Below, piece by piece: positions 25,901-33,939 of a stretch of DNA of 64,000 bases. Both the position numbers and the translations under genes were made by a program. Under the pieces are notes generated by a model. It was not told where the DNA came from and made no database searches. It saw nothing but the letters and a program-made list of their open reading frames with translations. The DNA is from Marinibaculum sp040216765. GTDB taxonomy: Bacteria > Pseudomonadota > Alphaproteobacteria > Ferrovibrionales > Ferrovibrionaceae. Location: contig JAVJON010000007.1 of the NCBI GenBank assembly GCA_040216765.1, positions 496,001-560,000 on the forward strand, in the 5' to 3' direction. Positions within the stretch are counted from its first letter, which is position 1. Every line of letters starts with the position of its first letter.

Positions 25901-28900
25901 CGTGGTGACGGTGCCGTCATTGGTGGCCGCGACCGCGCCGCCATCGCCGCTCGCGCCGCCCTGGCCGCCGATGGCGATATCGGCGCTCCAGCTCACCGAC
26001 TCTTCCTCCTCGTCGCCCTCCGAGGCCTTGCCCGCGAACTTGGCCTTCACCTTGTCCAGGATGCTTTCCTCGGCCTTGTCCTTCGCCTTGTCCTTGATCT
26101 GGCCGTAGATCTGGCTGGTCAGCGAGGAATCGTCATCGTCATCGTCGCCCTGGTTGACCGAGGCGCTGCCGCCATGCCCGCCGCCGCCGCCGATCGACTG
26201 GGCATGGATGGCATGGCCGCCGCCGCCGGAGGTGGTCAGGGTCGCGGCCTTCCCGTTGGTCACGGTGACCGCCCCGCCATTGCCGCCACCGCTGCCCTTG
26301 CTGCCGATCGTCAGGTTGATCTGGCTTCCGGTGCCGCCGCCCACGGTGGATCCGGCATCGCCGCCCGCCGTCGGGTCGCATGGCGGCGATGCGCAGACCG
26401 TTGCCGCCGCCTCGCTGCCCGAGGCGGTGCCGCCGCCGCCGCCGATCGATTGTGCGAAGATCGCGCGGGAATCGCCGCCGGTTGTCACGATATGGCCGCT
26501 GTTGACGGCGCGCACGGTGCCGCCCTTGCCGGAGGCCGAGCCCGCGCCGCCGACCGACAGGCCGAGGCCGATCGACTGGTCGGCGAAGGTGGTGCTGCCG
26601 TCGGTGCCGGCACCGGTGCCGCCATTGCCGCCGCCGCCGCCGATGCTGGACAGGTGCAGACCGTCCGCATAGCGGCCCTTCGTGGTCAGGTGACCGCCAG
26701 TGGTGACATGCACTTCATACCCGTCGCCTGCCGCACCCGAGGAACCGCCGATACCGGCGGACAGGCCGATATCCGTACCCGTACCGACCGCCGTTGCCGT
26801 CGCCGCCGCATTGGCGCCCAAGCCGCCGCCGCCGCCGATGCTCGACGCATAGATCGCGTAGGAGCCGTCGTCGCCGGTCTTGAGGACACCGGAATTGTCG
26901 ACCCGGACAGAGCCGCCGTGACCGCCCGAGCCGCCGGTCCCACCGATCGCCGAAGAGATCGACACGCTGGGGATATCGGCATTGCCGAGTGTGGTGCTGC
27001 CGGCCGTCGCCTGGCCGCCAGCGCCGCCGCCGCTGCCGATGCTGGTGGCCTGGATCGCATAGGAATCGATGCCGGATGTGGTGATCGCCGAGCCGTTGTC
27101 GACGACCACCCTGCCGCCGACATTGCCGGTGCCGCCATCGCCGCCGATGGCGATGGAGACGCCGAGGCCGAGGGACAGGGATTCGGAATCCACACCGCCG
27201 CCGGATCCGCCGCCGCCGCCGATGCTGTACGCCACGATGCCCGGCGCATTGACGCCGCGGGTCGTTATGCTGCCCAGGGTCCTGCCGCGCAGGATGTGCA
27301 CCTCGCCACCGCTGCCGCCGCTGCCGCCCGAACCGCCCGACGAAATGCTGATCAGCAGGCTGTCCTCGGTGACGCTGCCGCCCGCGGCGCCGCCGCCGCC
27401 GATCGACTGCGCCCAGATGCCGGGGGCCGCCGCGCCATATGTGGAAATGGTGCCCGTGTTGGTGACATTCACCGCGCCGCCATCGCCGCCGGTGCCGCCC
27501 GCCCCGCCCCTGTTGGCGAAGCTCAGCCAACCGGTGGCGTCCCCACCGCTGCCGGCGCCGCTGCTGGTCAGCGTGAAGTCCGCATTGTTGATGGCAGCCG
27601 TCGCATTGCCGCCACCGACGCTCTGCGCCACCAGGGCCATGCCGCCCTTGCCCCTGGTCTCGATATGGCCGCTGTTGACGATGGTGACCGCGCCGGCCGC
27701 GCCAGCACTGCCGCCATCGCCGCCGCCGAAGGTCGCGTCGCCGCCATCGCCGCCCGTGCCGCCGACGCTCTGCGCGAAGATGCCGAAGCCGAAGCTGCCC
27801 TCGGTCGTGATATGCCCGTCGTTGGTGCCGCTGACCCGTCCGGCGCTGCCGCCGGTCCCGCCGCTGGCGCTGCCATTGCCGTTTCCGCCGCTGCCGCCGA
27901 CGCTCTGCAGGGTCACTGCCGGGGATTTCTCGCCGGTTGTTTTCACCGTGCCGCTGTTCAGGAACCACACCGAGGGCAGGGCAACGCTGTCCACGATGCT
28001 GCCGCCCTTGCCGCCCAGCGATCCGTCGGTGTCGCCCCCGCTCCCGCCATTGCCGCCAGTGCCGCCCTCGGACGCGACGAGCACGGCGGGCTGGTCGCCG
28101 GCGGTCGTCGTGATCGAGCCCTTGCTGCCGATCGTGAGAGTGGCCCGGCCGCCGCTGCCGCCTGCGCCGCCGTCGCCCGGGTCGCCGGCGATCAAACTGC
28201 CATCGTTGCCCCCCTTGCCGCCGTCGCCGCCGAGCGAAGTCACGGAGACGCCGATCGTGCCTTGGCCCGCGGCCGACACTGTCCCATCGAGAACCAGGCC
28301 GGCCGTACTGGCGCTGCCGCCAATGCCGCCGGCGCCCGGATAGCCGTCGAACGGCCCGCCCCCGATCGACTGGCCATCGCCGCCGGCGCCGCCGGCGGAG
28401 GAGATCTGCAACGCGTGGAGCGTGGTATCGAAAAGATCAAGGAGGCCGGCGGACCGCTTGGTCACGGCCACCTCCGCACCGGACTTTACCGTCACCGTCA
28501 CAGGCTTGCCGGCGCCGGCCGTCGGGGTCGTTATGCTGGACCGGTCCGCCGTACTGGCCTGGGCGCCGCCGCCGCTATCCCCGCCGGTGGAGGTCGCGGT
28601 CACGCCGCTGGCCACAGCGCCGATGGCCGTGACGTCACGGTCGATCGTCAGGGTAATCTCGCCGCCGGCACCGCCGTCGGATGCCGACACGTTCTTGTCG
28701 CCGTTGCCGCCGACACCGCCGACGGTGGTGAGCAGGATGACCGTCTGCGGAAAGTCGCTGTCATAGGTGAGCGCGGTCTCCACGGTTTCGGTGATCGCGG
28801 CGGCGTCGCCACCGGCTGTCGAGGAAACGTTGGATTCGAAGTCGTTATGCTCGCCGTTGCTTCCGGCGGACCCCGTTGTCGTCTTGACCAGGATGTCCTG

Positions 28901-28987
28901 CGATGCAGCGGTTCCGGGCAGGCAGGCCAGCCAGAGGATGGCTGTCGTCGCCAGCAGCCCCGACCGCAGGATCGCCCGCGGCGACAT
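22940..28987 (-). CDS. Giant glycine-rich autotransporter (type Va secretion)
   Basis: A 2015-residue surface protein. Signal peptide at residues 1-~30 (LLATTAILWLACLPGTAASQ), a ~1700-residue passenger predicted as a right-handed beta-helix, and a ~280-residue C-terminal beta-barrel ending in the required aromatic residue (VRLGIRF). The passenger carries at least 16 copies of an S-(I/V/L)-G-G-x-G-G motif, each preceded by a ITT-x-G strand, spaced roughly 50-70 residues. A strongly acidic and then lysine-rich helical insert (DNA ~25985-26155) interrupts the repeats. ATG at 28987 gives a normal signal peptide; an in-frame TTG at 29158 would add 57 residues encoded across a 14-G tract. Adhesin-like role inferred. 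Confidence 0.88.
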   Translation of the reverse strand: MSPRAILRSGLLATTAILWLACLPGTAASQDILVKTTTGSAGSNGEHNDFESNVSSTAGGDAAAITETVETALTYDSDFPQTVILLTTVGGVGGNGDKNVSASDGGAGGEITLTIDRDVTAIGAVASGVTATSTGGDSGGGAQASTADRSSITTPTAGAGKPVTVTVKSGAEVAVTKRSAGLLDLFDTTLHALQISSAGGAGGDGQSIGGGPFDGYPGAGGIGGSASTAGLVLDGTVSAAGQGTIGVSVTSLGGDGGKGGNDGSLIAGDPGDGGAGGSGGRATLTIGSKGSITTTAGDQPAVLVASEGGTGGNGGSGGDTDGSLGGKGGSIVDSVALPSVWFLNSGTVKTTGEKSPAVTLQSVGGSGGNGNGSASGGTGGSAGRVSGTNDGHITTEGSFGFGIFAQSVGGTGGDGGDATFGGGDGGSAGAAGAVTIVNSGHIETRGKGGMALVAQSVGGGNATAAINNADFTLTSSGAGSGGDATGWLSFANRGGAGGTGGDGGAVNVTNTGTISTYGAAAPGIWAQSIGGGGAAGGSVTEDSLLISISSGGSGGSGGSGGEVHILRGRTLGSITTRGVNAPGIVAYSIGGGGGSGGGVDSESLSLGLGVSIAIGGDGGTGNVGGRVVVDNGSAITTSGIDSYAIQATSIGSGGGAGGQATAGSTTLGNADIPSVSISSAIGGTGGSGGHGGSVRVDNSGVLKTGDDGSYAIYASSIGGGGGLGANAAATATAVGTGTDIGLSAGIGGSSGAAGDGYEVHVTTGGHLTTKGRYADGLHLSSIGGGGGNGGTGAGTDGSTTFADQSIGLGLSVGGAGSASGKGGTVRAVNSGHIVTTGGDSRAIFAQSIGGGGGTASGSEAAATVCASPPCDPTAGGDAGSTVGGGTGSQINLTIGSKGSGGGNGGAVTVTNGKAATLTTSGGGGHAIHAQSIGGGGGHGGSASVNQGDDDDDDSSLTSQIYGQIKDKAKDKAEESILDKVKAKFAGKASEGDEEEESVSWSADIAIGGQGGASGDGGAVAATNDGTVTTGGHGAHGILAQSIGGGGGSGGSAASSGSENFNANVVVGGKSSSSGKGGTVTIDNTGSIGTSGKLAYGIYGQSIGGGGGIGGAATNAASLSYGVGITLGGNSGASGEGGALAISNSGTITTKGKEAHGIVGVSIGGGGGSHILNLAEQDSGSGGTVASSGGFTNSSTLAFGGKGGAGGAGGAVVLTHGGSVTTDGSLAFGLFAQSIGGGGGFGGGGTDATIGSVDGTLGGAGGSANHGGRVAVTLDHGATVTTNGSGSLAIFLQSIGGGGGYSGGMKAEHTLSYDDFMNSDGGGGGDGGAIEIAMGKSGDRVTITTTGKKAHGIVAQSLGGGGGALGDSEGLILSRSSSGGAARSGADGSGGAITVNLAGTISVTGADAWALVGQSGVQMTDGTIDRDKGSGAIALTIDGDVSGGSGEGGGIWVDGNDQGNTLTYSGGTLSAKSERAILGSGGHLTVKNSGTIKGNVELASGRFENLSGGHFEPGSTVNLGAAVNALANTGSMNVGGARTIATTSLTGRLDQQAGGVWYVDADFATGRSDRIEATGTSFLGGEVSPLVSDLPSSFDQASLPSFTVLTSAGGLTSTGTTTTSVGVMRYRIEHAGNAVKVTLDDVSFNGPHSKSTGELSTNESKAADHLQRRWDSGELGGLKDHIVHVASLTSPHDYREALKDLAPESHQVHSAGAPQSAARFHRNLHSCPVFVGLTAQLSEESCTYSRGIWSTLKHSSDGRVTGYNQHEATYQIGGQKQIAPDWFLGGAGAYTDESLVAHDGQSSGTGDSYSAGLVVKRRIGAHWLLAGSLGYSYGTMDNQRLVSNAGVAMTASSTQKTHTYSSRLRGAYNFDFGQWYLRPALNLDVVHVRVPAYTETGAGALNMQFDSASDTQVGGTPEIEVGGRLDLGDAILRPYAGIGVTVWNDAKWSQSARLAAAPAGGPSIDSSFEGDQVVGRAELGLDLVHGSGMAFRAQYGAEMGSDFVSHTGSVRLGIRF

Positions 28988-29024
28988 GATGTTCGGCACC
29001 CCGTTCGTTGTTCCCACCTGACTT

Positions 29025-29038
29025 CCCCCCCCCCCCCC
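29025..29038. repeat. Homopolymer tract of 14 C (14 G on the autotransporter strand)
   Basis: Fourteen consecutive C on the plus strand, 38-51 bases upstream of the autotransporter ATG. It is in frame with an upstream TTG that would read through it as five glycines. Tracts of this kind cause slipped-strand phase variation of surface proteins in other bacteria. Its exact length is also where sequencing errors concentrate. Confidence 0.8.
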
Positions 29039-29298
29039 GGCATTGACCCCTGGATAGGACACGCTGATTGCGAACTTCCCTGGCAGAGGCAAATGTTGTG
29101 CCGTCCCATCGGCACCGAAAAAGTTGGCCAATTTCAGCAGATTGGGAAAGATCTGCAACCTTCCCGGGCAGGCAGGGCAGCGGGACTTCCGTCCCGGCAG
29201 TCCCGCTCTGGGACAACGCAGCGGCTCCCGACGGCCTTTCCGACAACGACTGCCTCCCCATATCCTCGAAAGGGTAATGGTCGGAGGGGGGCGCCATC

Positions 29299-31590
29299 AT
29301 GAAGTTCGGGATCGGACAGGGGGTCAGGCGGACAGAGGATCCCGTCCTGCTGACTGGCCGCGGCTGCTACACCGATGACGAAGCGGCCCCCGGGGCCTTG
29401 CGCGGAATCGTCCTGCGCTCGCCCGTTGCACATGGCCGCATCGCGAAGCTGGACGTCGCCGCCGCCCGCGCGGCACCGGGCGTGGTGGCGGTCCTGACCC
29501 ATGACGAGATCGCGGCCGACGGCATCGGCAACCTGCTCTGCCTGGTGGAGGTGAAGAACCGCGACGGCTCCGACAGGGCGGACACCGCGCGCCCCTTGCT
29601 GGCCAACGGCATCGTCCGGCATGTCGGCGATCCCGTGGCATTCGTGGTGGCCACGACATTGGACCAGGCGCGCGACGCGGCGGAGCTGGTGGAGCTGGAG
29701 ATCGACGACCTGCAGGCGGTCACCGATACGTTTGGCGCCGCACAACCCGGCGCACCGCAGGTCTGGGAGCATATCCCCGGCAATCTTGCGTTCGACTTTG
29801 CCGCCGGCGACGCGGACGCCGTGGACCGGGCCTTTGCCGCGGCAGCGCACAGGGTCGGCCTCCGCCTGGTGAACAACCGCCTGGTCTGCAACGCGATGGA
29901 GCCGCGCGCGGCAGTGGCCGAGTACGACATACAGAGCGGCCGCAGCACCCTGACCCTGCCGAGCCAGGGACCGGTCGTGCCATGGAACCAGCTCTGCGCC
30001 ATGCTGAAGCTGAAACCGGAGCAGCTGCGCTGCATCACCCGCAACGTGGGCGGCGGCTTCGGCACCAAGGCCTTCCTCTATCCGGAGGCGGCGCTGACCC
30101 TCTGGGCGTCCCGCCGCCTGAAGGCGGATGTCCGCTGGACCGGGGAGCGCAGCGAGATCTTCCTCTCCGACAGCCATGGCCGCGACCATGTCAGCGACCT
30201 GGAGCTGGCGCTTGACGCCGACGGCCGCTTCCAGGCGCTGCGTGCCACCACCTATGCGGCGCTGGGCGCCTACCTGGCCAATTTCGGGCCGATGATCCCG
30301 ACCCAGGCCTCCGTCGGCATGTATACCGGCCTCTACCGGATCCCCACCTTCCATGTCGCGGTGAAAGGGGTGTTGACCAACACCGTGCCGGTGGATGCCT
30401 ATCGCGGCGCCGGCCGGCCGGAGGCCGCCTACCTGATCGAGCGCCTGGTCGACAAGGCCGCGGCGGAACTGGGCCTCGCGCCCGACGAGATCCGCCGCCG
30501 CAACTTCCCCGCACCCGACGAGATGCCGCACCGGATGGGCCTGGGCGACATGATCGATTCCGGCGAGTTCGGGGCGATCATGGACGAGGCCCTGAGGAAG
30601 GCCGACTGGAAGGGCTTCGACCGCCGTCGTGCCGAGGCCGCGCGCCGCGGCCGGCTGCGCGGTATCGGCCTGGCCAGCTATGTGGAGCGCTGCGGCGGCG
30701 GCGGCATGGCGCCCGCCGCGTTGCACTTCACTGCCGGGGGCAATCTGGAGATCCGCTCCGGCACCCTGGATTCCGGCCAGGGCCATGCGGTCGCCTTCGC
30801 GCAGATCCTGTCGGAGAAGCTTGGCATCGACGCCGAGCGGATCCAGCTGCGCCAGGGCGATACCGACAGCACGCCGCCCGGCTTCACCGGCGGATCGAAG
30901 TCGATCCCGGTCGGCGGCGCCTCGATCCTGGGCGCGGCCGACAAGGTGATCGCCAACGGCAGGGCCCTGGCGGCCGAGACGCTCGAAGCGGCGGAGGTCG
31001 ACATCGCCTATGCCGACGGCGCCTTCACGGTGGTTGGCACCGACCGCAGGATCGACCTGTTCGACCTTGCGGAGGCGGTCGCGCCTGGCGCGCTGGACGC
31101 CGCGCACGACCATACTGCCGAGGCACCGACCTTCCCGAACGGCAGCCATGTCTGCGAGCTGGAGATCGACCCGGAGACCGGCCGCATCGCGATCTGCCGC
31201 TATACCGTGGTGGACGATTTCGGGGTCACCCTGAATCCCATGCTGCTGGAGGGCCAGGTGCAGGGCGGCATCGCGCAGGGCCTGGGGCAGGCCTGGACCG
31301 AGCATACCGTCTACGATCCGGAAAGCGGCCAGCTCCTGTCCGGCAGCTTCATGGATTATGCCCTGCCCCGCGCCGACGAGATGCCGGCCTACGACTTCGC
31401 CACCCACAACGTGCGCTGCCGCACCAACCCGCTGGGGGTGAAGGGCGCGGGCGAGGCCGGCTCCATCGGCGCCCCGCCCGCCTTCGTCAACGCGGTGGTC
31501 GATGCACTCCGCTCCGCCCGGCCGGAGATCGACCATATCGACATGCCGACCACGCCGGAAAAGGTCTGGCGCGCGCTGCAGGCCGAGTGA
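29299..31590 (+). CDS. Xanthine dehydrogenase-family molybdopterin-binding subunit
   Basis: A 763-residue large subunit of a molybdenum hydroxylase (xanthine dehydrogenase/aerobic CO dehydrogenase/aldehyde oxidase family). Visible: the N-terminal GIGQGVRRTEDPVLLTGRG typical of CoxL-type proteins, NVGGGFGTKAFLYPE, DAYRGAGRPEAAYLIERL, the GQGH molybdopterin loop (LDSGQGHAVAF) and the C-terminal VKGAGEAGSIGAPPAFVNAV containing the catalytic Glu. The CO-dehydrogenase loop VAYRCSFR is absent, so it is not a true CO dehydrogenase. No FeS or FAD subunit gene is adjacent on either side, which is unusual. Substrate unknown. Confidence 0.87.
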   Translation: MKFGIGQGVRRTEDPVLLTGRGCYTDDEAAPGALRGIVLRSPVAHGRIAKLDVAAARAAPGVVAVLTHDEIAADGIGNLLCLVEVKNRDGSDRADTARPLLANGIVRHVGDPVAFVVATTLDQARDAAELVELEIDDLQAVTDTFGAAQPGAPQVWEHIPGNLAFDFAAGDADAVDRAFAAAAHRVGLRLVNNRLVCNAMEPRAAVAEYDIQSGRSTLTLPSQGPVVPWNQLCAMLKLKPEQLRCITRNVGGGFGTKAFLYPEAALTLWASRRLKADVRWTGERSEIFLSDSHGRDHVSDLELALDADGRFQALRATTYAALGAYLANFGPMIPTQASVGMYTGLYRIPTFHVAVKGVLTNTVPVDAYRGAGRPEAAYLIERLVDKAAAELGLAPDEIRRRNFPAPDEMPHRMGLGDMIDSGEFGAIMDEALRKADWKGFDRRRAEAARRGRLRGIGLASYVERCGGGGMAPAALHFTAGGNLEIRSGTLDSGQGHAVAFAQILSEKLGIDAERIQLRQGDTDSTPPGFTGGSKSIPVGGASILGAADKVIANGRALAAETLEAAEVDIAYADGAFTVVGTDRRIDLFDLAEAVAPGALDAAHDHTAEAPTFPNGSHVCELEIDPETGRIAICRYTVVDDFGVTLNPMLLEGQVQGGIAQGLGQAWTEHTVYDPESGQLLSGSFMDYALPRADEMPAYDFATHNVRCRTNPLGVKGAGEAGSIGAPPAFVNAVVDALRSARPEIDHIDMPTTPEKVWRALQAE

Positions 31591-31637
31591 GGGCTGGCGC
31601 CATGGCACAGGCGGCGACGTGGAGCCGACCCAATCTC

Positions 31638-32102
31638 TCAGTCGCCGACAAAGGCGAGGAAGCGGCCGCAGCCGAGCGCACCCGCCCAGCAGGCCAGCGA
31701 GAAACCGCCCGCCAGCCGGCGACGCCGGGCCGACAGGGCCTGCAGGCCCGGCCCTGCCTGGATCGCGACGGCATGCGCCGTGCCGAGGGCGATCAGCGCC
31801 ATCTTGACCCAGAACAGGTCCAGCGCGGCATATTCGGGTGCGCGGGTGGCGAACAGCAGCAGCCCGGTTGCGGCCGCGCAGGCGAGCCCGGCAGCGGCCA
31901 CCGGCACCAGGACCCGCGCCAGCGGTTCGAGCGGCACCGACCGCCAGGCGCCGAGCAGGCGCAGGTCCAGCGGCAGGATCGACCCGGCGAGAACCGCGAT
32001 CGCCGCCACATGCGCGGTGTTCGCCGCGGCGTAGCCCCAGCGGGAAAAGCGGATCCAGTGCGCCGGCCCGGCCTGCGTCAGGGCTTCGAGCAGCGCCTCC
32101 AC
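31638..32102 (-). CDS. Four-helix membrane protein (DUF6644-like)
   Basis: A 154-residue integral membrane protein with four hydrophobic segments (about residues 22-46, 57-85, 95-113 and 127-148) and a GTG start at 32102. Conserved-looking histidines sit near helices 1 and 3 (NTAHVAAIAV, LGTAHAVAIQ), as in haem-carrying or copper-handling four-helix proteins, but no firm motif is present. It starts ten bases after the stop of the DUF6152-type gene, a pair often found together in proteobacteria. Function unknown. Confidence 0.6.
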   Translation of the reverse strand: MEALLEALTQAGPAHWIRFSRWGYAAANTAHVAAIAVLAGSILPLDLRLLGAWRSVPLEPLARVLVPVAAAGLACAAATGLLLFATRAPEYAALDLFWVKMALIALGTAHAVAIQAGPGLQALSARRRRLAGGFSLACWAGALGCGRFLAFVGD

Positions 32103-32111
32103 GCAGCGGGC

Positions 32112-32495
32112 TCAGTCGCGGTTCGGATAGAGTTCGTACTTGCGTTCGCCGATCCACAGCCGCTCGACCTTCAGCAGCTTCTCGTCGGGATCGGCCGAGG
32201 GCTCGCCGGACACCGTGATTGTCATGCCCTTGGCCAGGTCGCCCTCCTTCAGGCCGGAGCGCTCGTTGCGATAGGGCTGGCCGACCTCGACGGTCCAGGA
32301 CGTGCCCTCCACCTCCATCACCAGTTCGCCATGGGGCATGCCCAGGCGGGTTTCCGTGATCACCCCGGTCAGCTCGATATTCTTGCCGGTGGTCCAGCTC
32401 CAGCCGTGATGGGCGGCGGCCGGGCCGAAGGGCATCAGCGGGGCCAGCATTGCGGCGGCGCAGGCACAGGCGAGGAAATGGCGGCGGTTCGGCAT
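32112..32495 (-). CDS. DUF6152-family exported protein
   Basis: A 127-residue exported protein. The N-terminus MPNRRHFLACACAAAMLAP has a twin-Arg-like NRRHFL and a hydrophobic core, cleaved near residue 28 before AHHGWSWTTGKNIELTGVIT, the hallmark start of the family. The remainder is a small beta-barrel with KGMTITVSGEPSADPDEKLLKVERL. I chose ATG 32495 because it starts a proper signal sequence. Usually found beside a small membrane partner, as here. Function unknown; a metal or haem link is only suspected from the His pair. Confidence 0.7.
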   Translation of the reverse strand: MPNRRHFLACACAAAMLAPLMPFGPAAAHHGWSWTTGKNIELTGVITETRLGMPHGELVMEVEGTSWTVEVGQPYRNERSGLKEGDLAKGMTITVSGEPSADPDEKLLKVERLWIGERKYELYPNRD

Positions 32496-32550
32496 GGCGG
32501 CATCCTTCCAGCTGGGGACCGTCCTTAACCTCGTTCCCGCCCGGCCACAG

Positions 32551-33939
32551 TCAAGATGCACAGAGGCCGGCGGCGGTGCGCCCGGCGATGCGGCCCAGGG
32601 TCACCGCGCTCAACAGGCCGTTCCCGGAGAGATAGCCGGAGATCCGCGCGCCGGAGACGCCGCGCGCGGCGCCGCCGCCGGCCAGCAGGTTGGGCAGCGG
32701 GCGATCGCTGCCGCGGCGCAGCACCCGGGCCCGGCTGTCGATCCGCAGGCCGCCCTGGGTATGGAACAGGGCGCCGGTCACCTTCACCGCATGGAACGGC
32801 GGTTCGAGCGGCGGGGTCGCGGCCAGGTCGCGGCCGAAGCGGTCGCGCCCCTGCCCCGCGGTTTCGGCGATGGCAGCGGCGAGGGCATCGGCAGGCAGCC
32901 CTGTGGCCGCTGCCAGGGCCGCGGCATCGGCACCGCTGCGGACGGCGCCCTGCGCCACCGCGTCGCGATAGTCGGGAAAGCCCTGCCCCATGCGGTGCAG
33001 CCTTTCGTCGTAGATGTCCCAGGCCAGCCCGCCCGGCTGGCGCAGCACGTCTATCGCCTGTTCCGAATAGCCCTGATGCTCGTTGGAGAAGCGCCGGCCC
33101 GCGCAGTTCACCTGGATGCCGCCATCCATCATCAGCGCCCAGGTGATCAGGATCCCGTGCGGATGGGCGACGGAGCCATGCCCCTGCGCGGCGGAGAGGT
33201 CGGCGCCCTCGCCGCCCAGCGCCTCGCCCCAGCGCAGCGCATCGCCCTGGTTGCCGCGATGGCCGAAATAGAGCGCCTCCGCCAGTTCCGGGACATGCCG
33301 CCGCAGCAATCCGGGATCGCCGCCATAGCCGTTGCAGGCGAGCACCAGGGCGCGACAGGCGAGATCCTCCACCGCCCCGTCGGGCCGGGCGATCCGGACA
33401 CCATGGACCTTGCCTGCATCGTCGCCGAACAGGGCGGTGACATGGGCGTCGCAGACCAGGTCGATGCCGGCGCGCAGGGCTGCCTGCAGCAGGCGTCCGA
33501 TCAGGGCGGCGCCGGATTTCTCAGGCACGGCATGCATGCGATGCGCGCTGTGGCCGGGATAGAGGAAGTCGTCGAGCACCAGCCAGTCCAGGCCATGGGC
33601 ATCGGCCAGCCATTCCAGCGCCGGGCCGCTCTCGGCTGCAACCGCCTGGACGAGTACCGGGTCGGCCTCGCCATGGGCCTTGGCGGCAATGTCCGCGGCG
33701 AAGGTCGCCGCTGAATCGGCGATGCCCTGCATCTGCTGGAAGCGTGTGAAGGCCGCCGGCACGAAGCCGGAGCTGAGCGCCGTGGAGCCCGACGGCAGCG
33801 GGTCGCGCTCCAGCACCACAGGTGCCAGCCCTGCATCCCGGGCCGCCAGCGCGGCCACCAGGCCGCAGGCACCGCCGCCGACGATCAGCAACGGCGCTTC
33901 GGCCGCGAACGCCGCCTCGCCAACCGGCAGGACGGTCAC
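32551..33939 (-). CDS. FAD-dependent oxidoreductase, fumarate reductase/KstD-like
   Basis: A 462-residue flavoprotein of the succinate dehydrogenase/fumarate reductase flavoprotein family. N-terminal dinucleotide motif LLIVGGGACGLVAALAARDA (residues ~18-37), substrate-side GSTALSSGFVPAA, the FAD-contact LACNGYGGDPGLL, and the C-terminal LLAGGGAARGVSGARISGYL. Such enzymes add or remove hydrogens across a C-C bond next to a carbonyl (fumarate reductase, tricarballylate dehydrogenase, 3-ketosteroid dehydrogenase). The GTG start at 33939 overlaps the upstream stop (GTGA). In this operon it may introduce or remove the double bond acted on by the LeuCD-like hydratase; that is inference. Confidence 0.8.
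   Translation of the reverse strand: MTVLPVGEAAFAAEAPLLIVGGGACGLVAALAARDAGLAPVVLERDPLPSGSTALSSGFVPAAFTRFQQMQGIADSAATFAADIAAKAHGEADPVLVQAVAAESGPALEWLADAHGLDWLVLDDFLYPGHSAHRMHAVPEKSGAALIGRLLQAALRAGIDLVCDAHVTALFGDDAGKVHGVRIARPDGAVEDLACRALVLACNGYGGDPGLLRRHVPELAEALYFGHRGNQGDALRWGEALGGEGADLSAAQGHGSVAHPHGILITWALMMDGGIQVNCAGRRFSNEHQGYSEQAIDVLRQPGGLAWDIYDERLHRMGQGFPDYRDAVAQGAVRSGADAAALAAATGLPADALAAAIAETAGQGRDRFGRDLAATPPLEPPFHAVKVTGALFHTQGGLRIDSRARVLRRGSDRPLPNLLAGGGAARGVSGARISGYLSGNGLLSAVTLGRIAGRTAAGLCAS

Noticed and set aside
25020..28400. Dense GCCGCC repeats on the plus strand resembling a repeat array
   Set aside because: They are the complement of glycine-rich codons in the autotransporter; spacing is irregular and there are no unique spacers, so not CRISPR.
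28988..29158. 57-residue N-terminal extension of the autotransporter from TTG
   Set aside because: Not accepted as the default start because it lacks a signal-peptide character and begins with TTG; kept as an alternative because of the homopolymer tract.
29299..31590. Aerobic carbon monoxide dehydrogenase CoxL
   Set aside because: The diagnostic VAYRCSFR active-site loop is absent and the small and medium subunit genes are missing.
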